DNA of 39,737 nucleotides from Bacteroidales bacterium (GTDB lineage Bacteria; Bacteroidota; Bacteroidia; Bacteroidales; F082): positions 1-39,737 of the forward strand of contig JAUYGX010000036.1 of NCBI GenBank assembly GCA_030690365.1, read 5' to 3'. The notes under the pieces were generated by a model. It did no database searches and was not told the origin of the DNA. It saw nothing but the letters and a program-made list of their open reading frames with translations. Shown here in pieces: positions 1 to 7,968 of this stretch. Each line of letters starts with the position of its first letter. Within the stretch, counting starts at the first letter, position 1. The position numbers and the translations under genes were made by a program.

Positions 1-120
1 GCCTATGGCCTGTCGGGAGACAGGGAAAAGACAATTGAAGCGGGCTGTAACGATTATCTACCAAAACCTGTTAACAGAAACGAATTACTGGCTTTGATAC
101 GAAAGTATTTCGGGGAATAA
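1..120 (+). CDS. Response-regulator receiver domain, C-terminal fragment
   Basis: The window opens inside a reading frame of 39 codons ending in TAA at 118-120. The frame starts AYGLSGD and contains NDYLPKPVNRNELL. The KP pair is the conserved Lys-Pro at the end of beta-5 of CheY-like receiver domains, followed by the alpha-5 helix. The protein stops straight after the receiver fold, so it is either a stand-alone regulator or, more likely, the tail of a hybrid histidine kinase like the one at 23-27.7 kb, which ends in the same way (YLAKPLERQAL). The N-terminus, phospho-acceptor Asp and any output domain lie outside the window. Confidence 0.85.
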   Translation, partial: AYGLSGDREKTIEAGCNDYLPKPVNRNELLALIRKYFGE

Positions 121-728
121 TTAAAATAAATTGAGGATAAACTACAGATAATAAAGCACATGGTTATAATCGGGTAGATGGCTGACGGCCAAATGACCTT
201 AAAAGCACCCCAGTCCACCGTCAAGTTGCAAATCGCAGTATTTTGAAAGCAATGGGCAGGTCTCGTACACACACTGCCGCCTCCTGAAAACCATCGCAAT
301 GCAACTGGCTATACTTGTCTATCCTGTAGACATCATGAAGCGAAGCCTGCCCAACAAAGTACCCATATACCCTCAAACCCAAGGCATGCAAGCGAAATGA
401 CGATACATCTCCTTTAAAACAATATGGATGAAACAACTATCCTCAATAAAACACACACCATTTAAAATCAATAAAATAATTTCGTAGATTTACCTCACCA
501 AACACCCGATTGTCTATTTACAATAAAGAGGAAAAGAACCGATTTAACTAATTATAAACGATTGAAAATGGGTATATTAAGTATAAAGAAGTAAAAAAAA
601 AGGTACTAACGAAATAAATGCTAGATTTGGGTTTATCCTCTCGTTAGCCGCAAGCGAACAAGTGAGAGTGCGATGAACTATGAAATAGAAAATTGAATTA
701 AAACATAAAAATAAAAGAAGGAAATTCC
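121..728. other. Intergenic region with repeat copy A and cassette boundary
   Basis: No convincing gene. Reading frames on the minus strand (around 54-436) overlap the receiver tail or a repeat and have no family signature. The right part holds repeat copy A (383-560). A short inverted repeat, CTAACGA at 606-612 and TCGTTAG at 641-647, lies 45 bp further on. Its right arm overlaps the proposed cassette start GTTAGCCGC (643-651). An AAGAAGGAA purine run just before the ATG at 729 is a plausible ribosome binding site for the hydrolase gene. Confidence 0.6.
383..560 (+). repeat. 178-bp direct repeat, copy A, with promoter-like box
   Basis: This segment matches 6004-6180 in the same orientation at roughly 80% by eye. 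Shared blocks include GCAAGCGAAATGACG, AAAACAATATG, AATAAAACACAC, TAGATTTACC and CCAAACACCCGAT. The conserved TAGATTTA (485-492) is one base from the Bacteroidota -7 consensus TAnnTTTG and would fire rightward into the hydrolase gene at 729. Both copies lie shortly upstream of a proposed cassette start. That position suggests a leader, attI-like or promoter-donating role, which is inference. It could instead be an ordinary dispersed repeat of this genome. Confidence 0.75.
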
Positions 729-1381
729 ATGCAGAAAAAGTCTTTAGTGGTAATTGACATTCAAAATGACATTACCAAAAACTACAAAGAAATCATTGAC
801 AATGTTAATCGGTCAATAGATTGGGCAGTGGAAAATGAAATTCATGTCGTTTACATAAGGCATTATAACTTATCTGACGGCACAAGGACTTTCAAACCTA
901 ATACTCGTGGGTCTGAATTAGTTTCGGACATGAAATTGGTTTCCAAAAACATTTTTGAAAAATCCAAAGGCAACGCATTGACCAGCGAAGATTTTGCTGA
1001 CTTTATCAAGAAAAATGAAATAAGCGAATTTTACATAACAGGAGCAGACGCCATTGCATGCGTGAAATCAACTGTATTTAATATGTGCAAGGAAAACTAC
1101 AAAGTTACTGTCTTATCAGATTGTATTACGAGTTATGATAAAAGGAAAATTGACGAAATGCTGAATTATTACGAAAAAAATGGCAGTAAAATAATTATTT
1201 TGAATGACTTGTTAGATTCTAAATAAAAATGCCAGCGGCTAACTAACATATACTTTATGGCGGGTTTCGGTCTGAATATGAACATTTTAGTTTCACTTGT
1301 CTGCCGTAGGCATGAATTATAAATCAATGCGGACAGAAAGATTCGTCTTTTAAAGTCCGACACAAAGCATATGCACGCCCG
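644..1381 (+). mobile_element. Integron-like gene cassette 1 (cysteine hydrolase)
   Basis: Proposed cassette from G|TTAGCCGC at 643-651 to the G of the terminal GTTAGGG at 1381. The sequence GCGGCTAAC at 1235-1243, which opens the closing attC-like element, is the exact 9-base reverse complement of the cassette start GTTAGCCGC. In integron cassettes the attC R'' box is complementary to the first bases of its own cassette, because both were one site in the excised circle. The segment holds one gene in the sense orientation that fills most of it, as is typical of cassettes. No integrase is present in the window. Confidence 0.6.
729..1226 (+). CDS. Isochorismatase-family cysteine hydrolase
   Basis: A 165-residue single-domain protein of the isochorismatase/nicotinamidase-like cysteine hydrolase superfamily. 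The sequence opens with LVVIDIQND, which supplies the catalytic Asp10. A Lys in NIFEKSKGNAL (Lys78) and Cys111 in ITGADAIACVKSTV complete the Asp-Lys-Cys triad, so the enzyme looks intact. Members hydrolyse amides or enol ethers; the substrate cannot be inferred here. The protein is cytosolic, with no signal peptide. The ATG at 729 follows the purine run AAGAAGGAA at a normal distance. The gene sits alone inside the proposed cassette 1, and its AT-rich composition resembles the rest of the accessory region. Confidence 0.88.
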   Translation: MQKKSLVVIDIQNDITKNYKEIIDNVNRSIDWAVENEIHVVYIRHYNLSDGTRTFKPNTRGSELVSDMKLVSKNIFEKSKGNALTSEDFADFIKKNEISEFYITGADAIACVKSTVFNMCKENYKVTVLSDCITSYDKRKIDEMLNYYEKNGSKIIILNDLLDSK

Positions 1382-1387
1382 TTAGGG
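1235..1387 (+). repeat. attC-like recombination site 1 (153 bp)
   Basis: An imperfect palindrome running from GCGGCTAAC to GTTAGGG. The left arm CATATACTTTATGGCGG (1247-1263) pairs with the right arm, which read on the other strand is CATATGCTTTGTGTCGG. Inner arms (TGTCTGCCG and GCGGACA) extend the fold. The outer RYYYAAC/GTTRRRY boxes, the size close to Vibrio VCR sites, and the divergent outer boxes around a conserved interior are attC features. It is about 85% identical by eye to 7821-7974. The outer 5' box matches the start of cassette 1 and the 3' box is the start of cassette 2. A covariance-model search was not possible here. Confidence 0.65.
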
Positions 1388-1409
1388 CAAATTTAAAAAC
1401 GAACACAAT

Positions 1410-1949
1410 ATGAATGGAACTTTATTAAACTTAGGAATCCCAATTTTAGGAATTGGATTAGTTTATTTCGTTGCAAAATGGAAAAACATTTCTTTTAAGA
1501 ATGATATTGGTCTCATATTTCCCAAATTGAAAGACCTTTTATTTTGGGCAATTCTATTTTTTATTCTAATTGTTATTGAAGAATTTGCTATTAAACAATT
1601 TGGTGACCAAACAACAAATTCGTGGATAGATAAATACTCTATTGGAGAAATGGTTTTGCGGAGTATCGGAATAGTCATACTTGCCCCAATTGCCGAAGAA
1701 CTCATTTTTCGAGGATTATTGTATGCCAGAATAAAAAAGACATCTTTAAAATATGTTGGAGCAATTGTTATTCCGGCAATTATCTTTTCATTAGTCCATA
1801 TTCAATATGCTGAATACCTAACTTTTGTAATTATTTTCATTGATGGACTATTTTTAGGATTAGCAAGACACTTTTCAAAATCAGTTATACTAACTATTAT
1901 ATTGCATTCATTAGCGAATATTGCTGCAATTGCCGAAAAATTTATTTGA
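1410..1949 (+). CDS. CPBP-family intramembrane glutamic protease (Abi/CAAX-type)
   Basis: A 179-residue multi-pass membrane protein of the CPBP (CAAX protease and bacteriocin-processing, ABI) family. The signature EELIFRG gives Glu96, Glu97 and Arg101. A second conserved His lies in SLVH (His130), and HSLAN supplies His166 and Asn170. All expected active-site residues are present. Hydrophobic segments fall at roughly 5-22, 43-58, 82-98, 116-132, 138-152 and 157-173. Family members cleave prenylated or peptide substrates in the membrane, or confer self-immunity to bacteriocins; the substrate here is unknown. The next gene starts 6 bases after the stop, so the two are probably co-transcribed. 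Confidence 0.85.
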   Translation: MNGTLLNLGIPILGIGLVYFVAKWKNISFKNDIGLIFPKLKDLLFWAILFFILIVIEEFAIKQFGDQTTNSWIDKYSIGEMVLRSIGIVILAPIAEELIFRGLLYARIKKTSLKYVGAIVIPAIIFSLVHIQYAEYLTFVIIFIDGLFLGLARHFSKSVILTIILHSLANIAAIAEKFI

Positions 1950-1955
1950 TATATA

Positions 1956-2309
1956 ATGAAAAAAATAAAACATAAAGCACCATTTGAAAAAGAAAGGCTT
2001 CAATTTCTTCTGGGAACTATTCCTTGTCTTCTTGCGGGTTTTGATTCTTGGGTACAAAATGATAATTTATTCTTTGCACTAAATAGTTTTGCTTTTTTAT
2101 TAAACATCCTTGCTTTTTTTTATATTGGCAAATATTCCAAACACTTAGTTCCTGTGTTTCTTTCACTAAATGCGATATATTTTTGGTCATTATCTTACCA
2201 TTACTTTGCCTTAGGAAGAGTATTCTTACCTTATGCTTGCATTATCATTGGATTTGGATATTTTATATCAATATTTTTGGCAAAAAGAAAAAAGAAAAAC
2301 TTGCCCTAA
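1956..2309 (+). CDS. Small multi-pass membrane protein, unknown function
   Basis: 117 residues, not recognised. A basic N-terminus (MKKIKHKAPFEKERL) is followed by about four hydrophobic helices (roughly 17-30, 38-57, 63-80, 88-107) and a very basic C-terminal tail ending KRKKKNLP, consistent with an inner-membrane protein. It starts 6 bases after the CPBP protease gene and shares its presumed transcript, so a role with the protease (substrate, partner or immunity) is possible but unproven. Its last codons TTG CCC TAA form the box complementary to the cassette start, so the cassette boundary and the gene end coincide. Confidence 0.6.
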   Translation: MKKIKHKAPFEKERLQFLLGTIPCLLAGFDSWVQNDNLFFALNSFAFLLNILAFFYIGKYSKHLVPVFLSLNAIYFWSLSYHYFALGRVFLPYACIIIGFGYFISIFLAKRKKKNLP

Positions 2310-2623
2310 TAAACAGGACTCTGAGCGGCGCGCAGCACCCGGTCCCGACTTTTTATTTGGGATAGAGCTACATCCCGACGATACCATTGTATTTTAGTTC
2401 TAAGTACTTATCGACGGTTTTGAATTTTCCGTCTTTTATTCCAGGGAATTAAAGAGATGCAAAAAAGAAACCACTTTTGAGATTAAAAGATTACTTTTAT
2501 CCTGGACATTGTTAGTAAATTAATGCAGTGATTCACTTTAAAAAAGGATATTCCGAAGGGATTTAGTTCAATCTCTTCATGATCATCCCGTGACGTTTTA
2601 AAAACTTTATAAATAAATCAACT
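2310..2623. other. Intergenic region, possible decayed element
   Basis: No intact gene. This is where the attC of cassette 2 should be, but no palindrome like the other two is present. On the minus strand, 2368-2448 is open for 26 codons and reads like a protein C-terminus (contains FKTVDKYLELKYNGIVGM and then a stop). It might be the last remnant of a transposase or other gene; I do not recognise it. If real, insertion of a now-decayed element would explain the lost attC. No clear ribosome binding site precedes the next gene at 2624. Confidence 0.4.
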
Positions 2624-3328
2624 ATGGAACATCAGTTAAACTCACTTAAAAAGACTGCAAGACTTGCCGGATTTTTATACCTTCTTCTGATAATAACAGG
2701 CGTTTATAGTATCATGTTTGTATCATCTCAAATTAATGTACAAGGTGATGCGGCTAGTACTGCCAAGAATATCCTCGCCAACGAATTCCTTTTTAGAACG
2801 GGCATATTTAATGATTTTATCAGCAACACCATTTTTGTGCTTTTGGTTTTGGTTCTGTACCGATTATTTAAACAAGTAAACGAACGTCAGGCTAAACTTA
2901 TGGTTGCTCTGGTGATTGTGCAAATTCCTGCCGTATTTATTATGGAGGCATTCAATATCACATCCCTGATGATTTACAAAGGTGAAATTTTACAAACCTT
3001 TGAACTAAATCAGAGACAGGATATTGCTAAGCTATTTCTTGAAATTAACGAGAACGGAATGGTTGCATTGGAAGTATTCTGGGGGCTTTGGCTTATACCA
3101 TTTGGTCAATTGGTTTATAAGTCAGGGTTTATTCCGCGTATTTTTGGGATATTGCTCATCATTGCGGGTATCGCTTATATACTTGACAGTTCTACATTTA
3201 TGCTTTTCCCTAACTATCGTGCATTTGTGAGCCGGCCTGCACTTTTATTGGTTGCAATTGGAGAAGTTTCAATAACGCTATGGTTTTTAATTAAGGGTGT
3301 AAAAAACAATATATCAACCATTGAATAA
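2624..3328 (+). CDS. DUF4386-family membrane protein
   Basis: 234 residues that fit the DUF4386 family, common in Bacteroidota and Firmicutes and of unknown function. Typical features are the N-terminal LKKTARLAGFLYLLLIITGVY, an extracytoplasmic loop, and later helices including FWGLWLIPFGQLVYKSGFIPR followed by LLIIAGIAYILD. About six transmembrane helices fall near 13-32, 66-82, 91-110, 145-160, 170-187 and 202-222. No catalytic motif is visible. The gene is separate from the receptor gene that follows (228 bp away) and is not bounded by attC-like sites, so I do not count it as a cassette. Confidence 0.8.
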   Translation: MEHQLNSLKKTARLAGFLYLLLIITGVYSIMFVSSQINVQGDAASTAKNILANEFLFRTGIFNDFISNTIFVLLVLVLYRLFKQVNERQAKLMVALVIVQIPAVFIMEAFNITSLMIYKGEILQTFELNQRQDIAKLFLEINENGMVALEVFWGLWLIPFGQLVYKSGFIPRIFGILLIIAGIAYILDSSTFMLFPNYRAFVSRPALLLVAIGEVSITLWFLIKGVKNNISTIE

Positions 3329-3556
3329 CAATGAAAACAAAAGTCAGTTTCACTTTTGGAAAGCAGATACAATGAAAGAAAAAACAACGAAGATGGAATA
3401 ATTTGGAAATGGGAACTAAAAAGACATTGAAAAAGAAGCCAGAACCGCTCACGCGCGTTACAAAATATTGCCAGGAGGTAGATAATACACTTTTAGTGTT
3501 GATATTAAACCATTTGTAATATATTCAACACAAAGACCTGATATTTGAAATTAAAA

Positions 3557-5959
3557 ATGATGGCGAAAAACCCAAAACACCTTTTTATCCTTATATCCTT
3601 CCTAATAATTTCTTGTCAAAGTTCGTTTGGACAAGAAAACAGTGCCTTTTCAATTTCAGGAGTGCTGTTGGATTTGACCAGCAAACAACCCATTGAATTT
3701 GCATCGGTAGCCATCTATAAAATCCCTGATACAGTTTTAATAACCGGAACCATCACAAACGCAAAGGGCAAATTTGTTTTAAATAAAATGAAACCCGGTA
3801 AGTATATTTTAAAGTCAAGTTTTGTTGGCTATCAAACTGGTTCAAAAAATGTGGAGATTTTTAATACATCCGTTAATCTTTCAGAGCCCGTTTTTTTGGC
3901 AACATCTGCCCTATCCCTCAATGAAGTTCAGGTAACCGCCACCCAAAATGAAAAGCAGATGACCATTGAAAAAACCAAAATTAAAGTAGCACAAAATATT
4001 TCGTCTGTTTCAGGCAATATTACAGAAGTTTTAAAAAGTCAATCGTCGATTAGTGTAGACGGCGAAAATAATGTGTATCTGCGTGGTAACAAGAATATTC
4101 TTATTTTAATTGACGGAGTGCCCACCACAATTTCAACTTTAAATTCAATTCCCGCATCCAATGTTGAGAATATTGAAATCATAACGAATCCGGATGCAAA
4201 ATATGATGCAGAAGGTACCGGTGGCATTATAAATATTGTTACGGAAAGGCAAAATATGTCAGGCCTGAGTGGTGCCACTACTTTGAATTATGGCTTCAAT
4301 AACCGGATTAATGGCGGGTTAAGTTTTAATTATTCAAAGGGGATTTGGGATGTTGGCATAAACTATAATGGCAAATACGAAAAATCCGGAATTCAGAGTA
4401 ACTTAAAGAGAGAGTTGTACACTCAAAATGTTTTTGTTGACCAAAAAATTAATTCAATACATATAAATTCAACTCATACTCTAGCGTTGCGATTAAATGC
4501 AAAACCAACTCAGAACGACATTTTTTCATTTGGATTCAAATATGTATCTCCTACATTGAAAAATAACCAAACCATTTCCGGAAGGCAAGTTAATGATACA
4601 TTGCCTGAAATTTTCTTTAACAGAAAAAACGAAATAACCTTTTCAAGAAAAACCATTGAAAGCACACTTTTCTACAAAAGAATAATTGAGAAAAACAAAA
4701 CTGAAATTTCGTTTAACACCTCATATTCAAGGACAAAAGGCTCAAGACCTGCCGAATATTACATTGAAAACGAGCTGTTGCAAAAATCATCAGGTGGAGG
4801 CGCACCTACGAATATGACAATTCAGACAGACTATTTCAAATCCTTGTCCCAAACGGGGAAAATGGAACTTGGCTTAAAAGGATTTTCAAGATGGAACAAT
4901 TTCAATTACTACTTTTACGATTTGGATACAAACTCACATCAGTGGAACTTAAACCCTGCATTTAGCAATGATTTGGAACATCAGGAATATATTTACTCTT
5001 CCTACCTGATGTATTCCGACAGTTTATTCAAAAAATTCTATTTTAAAATTGGTGCACGTGTAGAATACAACACCTCGGAATTAATTCAAAAATCCATAAA
5101 TGACAGGGTTTACAAAGAATACATATTTCCATTTCCATATTTACTGATTAAACACAATATTAATGAAACCCAAAGTGTGGCATTGAGTGTAAATAGAAGA
5201 ATAACACGTCCCACTTACCCCCAGTTAAATCCATTTATCAATGTGATTGACCAGATGACTTATGAAACAGGAAATAAAAATTTGGAACCCGAAATTCTTG
5301 ATAAAATAGAAGTTAACTATTCTTTGATTAAAGAAATATTTCAATTTAAAACCAACATATATTTCAGCCTGACCAAAGATTTCATTACCCAGGTATCTAT
5401 GTTGTCTGTACCGGATAAGTTAATACTAACCTACGTAAATGGAGACAGGCAAAACAAAATAGGAAGTGATTTTGACATAACGTATCAAATCAACAAATAC
5501 ATTTCTATTCATCCGGGTTTTTCAATATTTTATGCTAAATCAACTGGTCAGTACAACGAAATTGATTTGAGTACAAATACGCTTGCGTGGACAGGAAATA
5601 TCAAAACCATAGTAAAACCAGAGAAAAAAACAGAAATTCAACTTTTTCTAAATTATAATTCTCCAATCGAATTGCCTCAGTTCAATTTAAGTGAAATATA
5701 CTATGCAGATATTGCCGTTAAACGAACATTTTTTGATAATAAGTTTTCAGTTAGCTTAACCCTGACAGACATTTTTAACACACGCAATTGGGAGATCAAT
5801 TCAGACAACTCCATTTATAAACTGAACAATGACAGCAAAAGTGAAACCCGGATTTTTTGGTTAGGCTTAACATATAATTTTAACTCATTTAAAGGTGGTA
5901 AATCTCAGAAAAACGGAGACAATGAAAATGATGGTGGAATTATTAAACTGGGACAATAA
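3557..5959 (+). CDS. TonB-dependent receptor-like outer-membrane protein
   Basis: An outer-membrane beta-barrel protein of about 800 residues. In order: a signal peptide (hydrophobic core LFILISFLIIS before the SFGQ region), a carboxypeptidase-regulatory-like Ig domain (FSISGVLLDLTSKQPIEFASV to SFVGYQTGSKN, roughly 30-110), a TonB plug-like domain (NKNILILIDGVPTT, NVENIEIITNPDAKYDAEGTGGIINI), and a long barrel. It resembles the 'outer membrane beta-barrel family protein' group that lacks a classical SusC layout. No SusD-like gene is adjacent, so a glycan role is not supported; the ligand is unknown. An ATG at 3557 is preferred to the upstream TTG at 3545 because it gives a normal signal peptide. 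Confidence 0.85.
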   Translation: MMAKNPKHLFILISFLIISCQSSFGQENSAFSISGVLLDLTSKQPIEFASVAIYKIPDTVLITGTITNAKGKFVLNKMKPGKYILKSSFVGYQTGSKNVEIFNTSVNLSEPVFLATSALSLNEVQVTATQNEKQMTIEKTKIKVAQNISSVSGNITEVLKSQSSISVDGENNVYLRGNKNILILIDGVPTTISTLNSIPASNVENIEIITNPDAKYDAEGTGGIINIVTERQNMSGLSGATTLNYGFNNRINGGLSFNYSKGIWDVGINYNGKYEKSGIQSNLKRELYTQNVFVDQKINSIHINSTHTLALRLNAKPTQNDIFSFGFKYVSPTLKNNQTISGRQVNDTLPEIFFNRKNEITFSRKTIESTLFYKRIIEKNKTEISFNTSYSRTKGSRPAEYYIENELLQKSSGGGAPTNMTIQTDYFKSLSQTGKMELGLKGFSRWNNFNYYFYDLDTNSHQWNLNPAFSNDLEHQEYIYSSYLMYSDSLFKKFYFKIGARVEYNTSELIQKSINDRVYKEYIFPFPYLLIKHNINETQSVALSVNRRITRPTYPQLNPFINVIDQMTYETGNKNLEPEILDKIEVNYSLIKEIFQFKTNIYFSLTKDFITQVSMLSVPDKLILTYVNGDRQNKIGSDFDITYQINKYISIHPGFSIFYAKSTGQYNEIDLSTNTLAWTGNIKTIVKPEKKTEIQLFLNYNSPIELPQFNLSEIYYADIAVKRTFFDNKFSVSLTLTDIFNTRNWEINSDNSIYKLNNDSKSETRIFWLGLTYNFNSFKGGKSQKNGDNENDGGIIKLGQ

Positions 5960-6404
5960 AAATGAAGAAGCGTCTAAACATAAGTATAGGTTTTCAAGCA
6001 CATGGCAGGCAAGCGAAATGACGGGACATCTCCACTAAAACAATATGAATGAAACAACTTTCCACAATAAAACACACCCAATGTCAAACCAATAAAATAT
6101 TTTCCTAGATTTACCCCACCAAACACCCGATGATCCAATTACAAGAAGTAGAAAGAAACCGAATTATCTAATAATTATCGGTTATAGTTGGATAATGTAA
6201 TGATAATGAGATTAAATGAATACTAGAAGGAATATTAACAGGGAAGATTATATAAGAGGCATAACGACAATTGACGGTATGCGGATGTTATGTACTATGC
6301 CATAAAATTAAGTTAGATTTCAACAGAAGACAACTATTTTTATGATAGAAATAAGAGTAAAACATGTTTTAACTGTCATAATTATATAACTCAAAAACAA
6401 ACTC
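5960..6404. other. Intergenic region with repeat copy B and cassette boundary
   Basis: No gene seen. It contains repeat copy B (6004-6180). A short inverted repeat, CATAAC at 6260-6265 and GTTATG at 6287-6292, overlaps the proposed start of cassette 3. The layout mirrors 383-728: repeat, then a short RYYYAAC/GTTRRRY pair about 30-45 bp apart, then the cassette gene. Confidence 0.6.
6004..6180 (+). repeat. 178-bp direct repeat, copy B
   Basis: The second copy of the repeat at 383-560, same orientation. The promoter-like box TAGATTTA is conserved at 6106-6113 and would drive the gene at 6405. Similarity starts near GGCAGGCAAGCG and fades after the GAATTATCTAATAATTATCG region. The minus-strand reading frame in copy A is cut short here, which argues that the element is not protein-coding. 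Confidence 0.75.
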
Positions 6405-7968
6405 ATGAAAAAGATAATCATTTTGGCTGCTTTAGCTTTAATCATCCAGACTGGAGTATTTTCACAGTGTCTTCCTGATGGAATAACATTTACAACACAA
6501 GAACAGATTGACAATTTTCAAACTAATTATCCAGGATGCTCTCGAATTGAAGGTGATGTTCTTATTAATGGAGATAACATCGTAAATTTGAATGGTCTTG
6601 AACCTATATTTCACATTAACGGTGATTTAATAATAACCCGATGTAATTCACTCGAAAATTTAGTTGGGTTAGGTAACTTAGACACAATCATGGATGAATT
6701 CAATATCTCTTATAACGCTTCACTATTTGACTTGCAAACTTTGGGGAACTTGAAATACACTGGTTACTTGACAATTTCTACAAACAACAGCCTTCAAAAC
6801 CTGTTGGGATTCGAAGGATTGCTTAATGTGGGCAATAGTGTTTCTATTATTCAAAATATTAATCTATTGAGTCTTGCTGGAATAGAGAACCTTGTTTCTG
6901 TTGGACATAGTTTAACAATTCAAAGTAATGCTTTACTTGAAAATTTAACAGGCCTTGAAAATATTATCTCAGTTGGAATTCTAGATATAGACAACAATGA
7001 ATCCTTCACAAGTTTATCTGGATTAAATAATTTGTCAACAGTTTATTATAGCCTTGGTATCAGTCATAATAATTCTCTTTTAACAATAGATCAAATAGGT
7101 AATTTAACTGAAATAGGAGGACTTAACATTAGTTACAATGAAAACTTAAACAGCATAGCTGGTTTAGCAAATATCAATAAAATTAGAGGTTTTGTCGACA
7201 TAGTTAGCAATGACAAATTGTCAAGTCTATATGGACTCGAAAACATTACAACAATAGAGGGTCCTTTATTTATTCGGGGTAACGACGTATTAACTGACAT
7301 TTCCGGTCTTATTAACGTGACTGCTGTTGATGGGTCAGTCAGAATTTTTGAGAACAATGAGCTTTCTTCATTATTTGGGCTAGACAATATTAACTATGAA
7401 TCAATCAATGATTTAAATATTTATTCAAATCCACATTTATCAATCTGTGAAGTTCAAAGCATTTGTAATTATTTAGGCAATTCAAATGGCAGTATCTATA
7501 TTGTAAACAATGCTAACGGTTGCAATAGTGAAGAAGAAGTCCAGATTGCATGTGAAACCTTGGGAATTCAACAATTAAATTCCACACCGAATATTTTTTT
7601 TTATCCAAATCCAGCAAGTAATGAAATCTTTGTCACAAATAAGGAAAAACTAAACATTAATGAAGTAAATGTATATAGCCAACTTGGAACAACAATGTTA
7701 CACAGTAAAGGAATACTTGACAAAATTGACGTATCAACCTTAAATCAAGGACTCTACATTATTGAATTTGTTACCGACGGTATGAAGCATAGAGACAAGT
7801 TGTTAATAGAATAAAGCACAGTACATAACAATGCATATACTTTATGGCGGGTTACGTTATGAAAATGAGTATTTTAGTTCCACTTGTCTGCCGCAGGCAT
7901 GAAATATTAATCATCGCGGACAGAAAGATTTGTCTTTTGAAGTCCGCCATAAAGCATCTGCACGCCCG
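6288..7968 (+). mobile_element. Integron-like gene cassette 3 (T9SS L-domain protein)
   Basis: Proposed cassette from G|TTATGTACT (6287-6296) to the G of GTTAAGC at 7968. The closing attC-like site opens with GTACATAAC, exactly complementary to the cassette start. The match continues imperfectly (GTTATGTACTaTGC against GTTATGTACTgTGC). This is a different end sequence from cassette 1, as expected if each box co-segregates with its own cassette. At about 1.7 kb with a 1.4-kb gene it is large for a cassette but within reported sizes. Confidence 0.6.
6405..7814 (+). CDS. Secreted receptor-L-domain-like repeat protein with T9SS sorting domain
   Basis: 469 residues. A signal peptide (MKKIIILAALALIIQTGVFSQ) precedes a Cys-rich start (CLPDGITF) and a run of about a dozen repeats of roughly 24-25 residues, with patterns such as LNGLEPIFHINGDLIITRC and LSGLNNLSTVYYSLGI. 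They resemble receptor L-domain or leucine-rich solenoid repeats. Four Cys cluster before the tail. The last 75 or so residues (FFYPNPASNEIFV to GLYIIEF and KLLIE) form a type A T9SS C-terminal sorting domain, so the protein should be exported and anchored on the cell surface. The ligand is unknown. It sits alone in cassette 3, so an adhesion or recognition role that varies between strains is plausible. Confidence 0.85.
   Translation: MKKIIILAALALIIQTGVFSQCLPDGITFTTQEQIDNFQTNYPGCSRIEGDVLINGDNIVNLNGLEPIFHINGDLIITRCNSLENLVGLGNLDTIMDEFNISYNASLFDLQTLGNLKYTGYLTISTNNSLQNLLGFEGLLNVGNSVSIIQNINLLSLAGIENLVSVGHSLTIQSNALLENLTGLENIISVGILDIDNNESFTSLSGLNNLSTVYYSLGISHNNSLLTIDQIGNLTEIGGLNISYNENLNSIAGLANINKIRGFVDIVSNDKLSSLYGLENITTIEGPLFIRGNDVLTDISGLINVTAVDGSVRIFENNELSSLFGLDNINYESINDLNIYSNPHLSICEVQSICNYLGNSNGSIYIVNNANGCNSEEEVQIACETLGIQQLNSTPNIFFYPNPASNEIFVTNKEKLNINEVNVYSQLGTTMLHSKGILDKIDVSTLNQGLYIIEFVTDGMKHRDKLLIE

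Larger units (their letters stand above)
1382..2311 (+). mobile_element. Integron-like gene cassette 2, attC lost
   Basis: The segment starts TTAGGGCAAATTT directly after the attC-like site. Its right end, around 2300-2311, reads TTGCCCTAA, the reverse complement of the start. The match extends to 12 of 13 bases (TTAGGGCAAaTTT against TTAGGGCAAgTTT). The R'' box is therefore still recognisable and even contains the stop codon of the second gene. The rest of the attC is missing: sequence after 2311 has no similarity to the two intact sites. Two co-oriented genes lie inside. Reading this as a cassette with a deleted or replaced attC is inference. Confidence 0.5.

Noticed and set aside
221-436. 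71-codon minus-strand reading frame spanning part of repeat copy A
   Set aside because: The homologous region in copy B is cut after about 20 codons and no family signature is seen; I treat the element as non-coding.
2368-2448. Minus-strand remnant ending KYNGIVGM as a gene
   Set aside because: Only 26 codons with no start; described as a possible remnant within the intergenic entry.
3557-5959. A polysaccharide utilisation locus around the outer-membrane receptor
   Set aside because: No SusD-like gene, glycoside hydrolase or matching regulator is adjacent.
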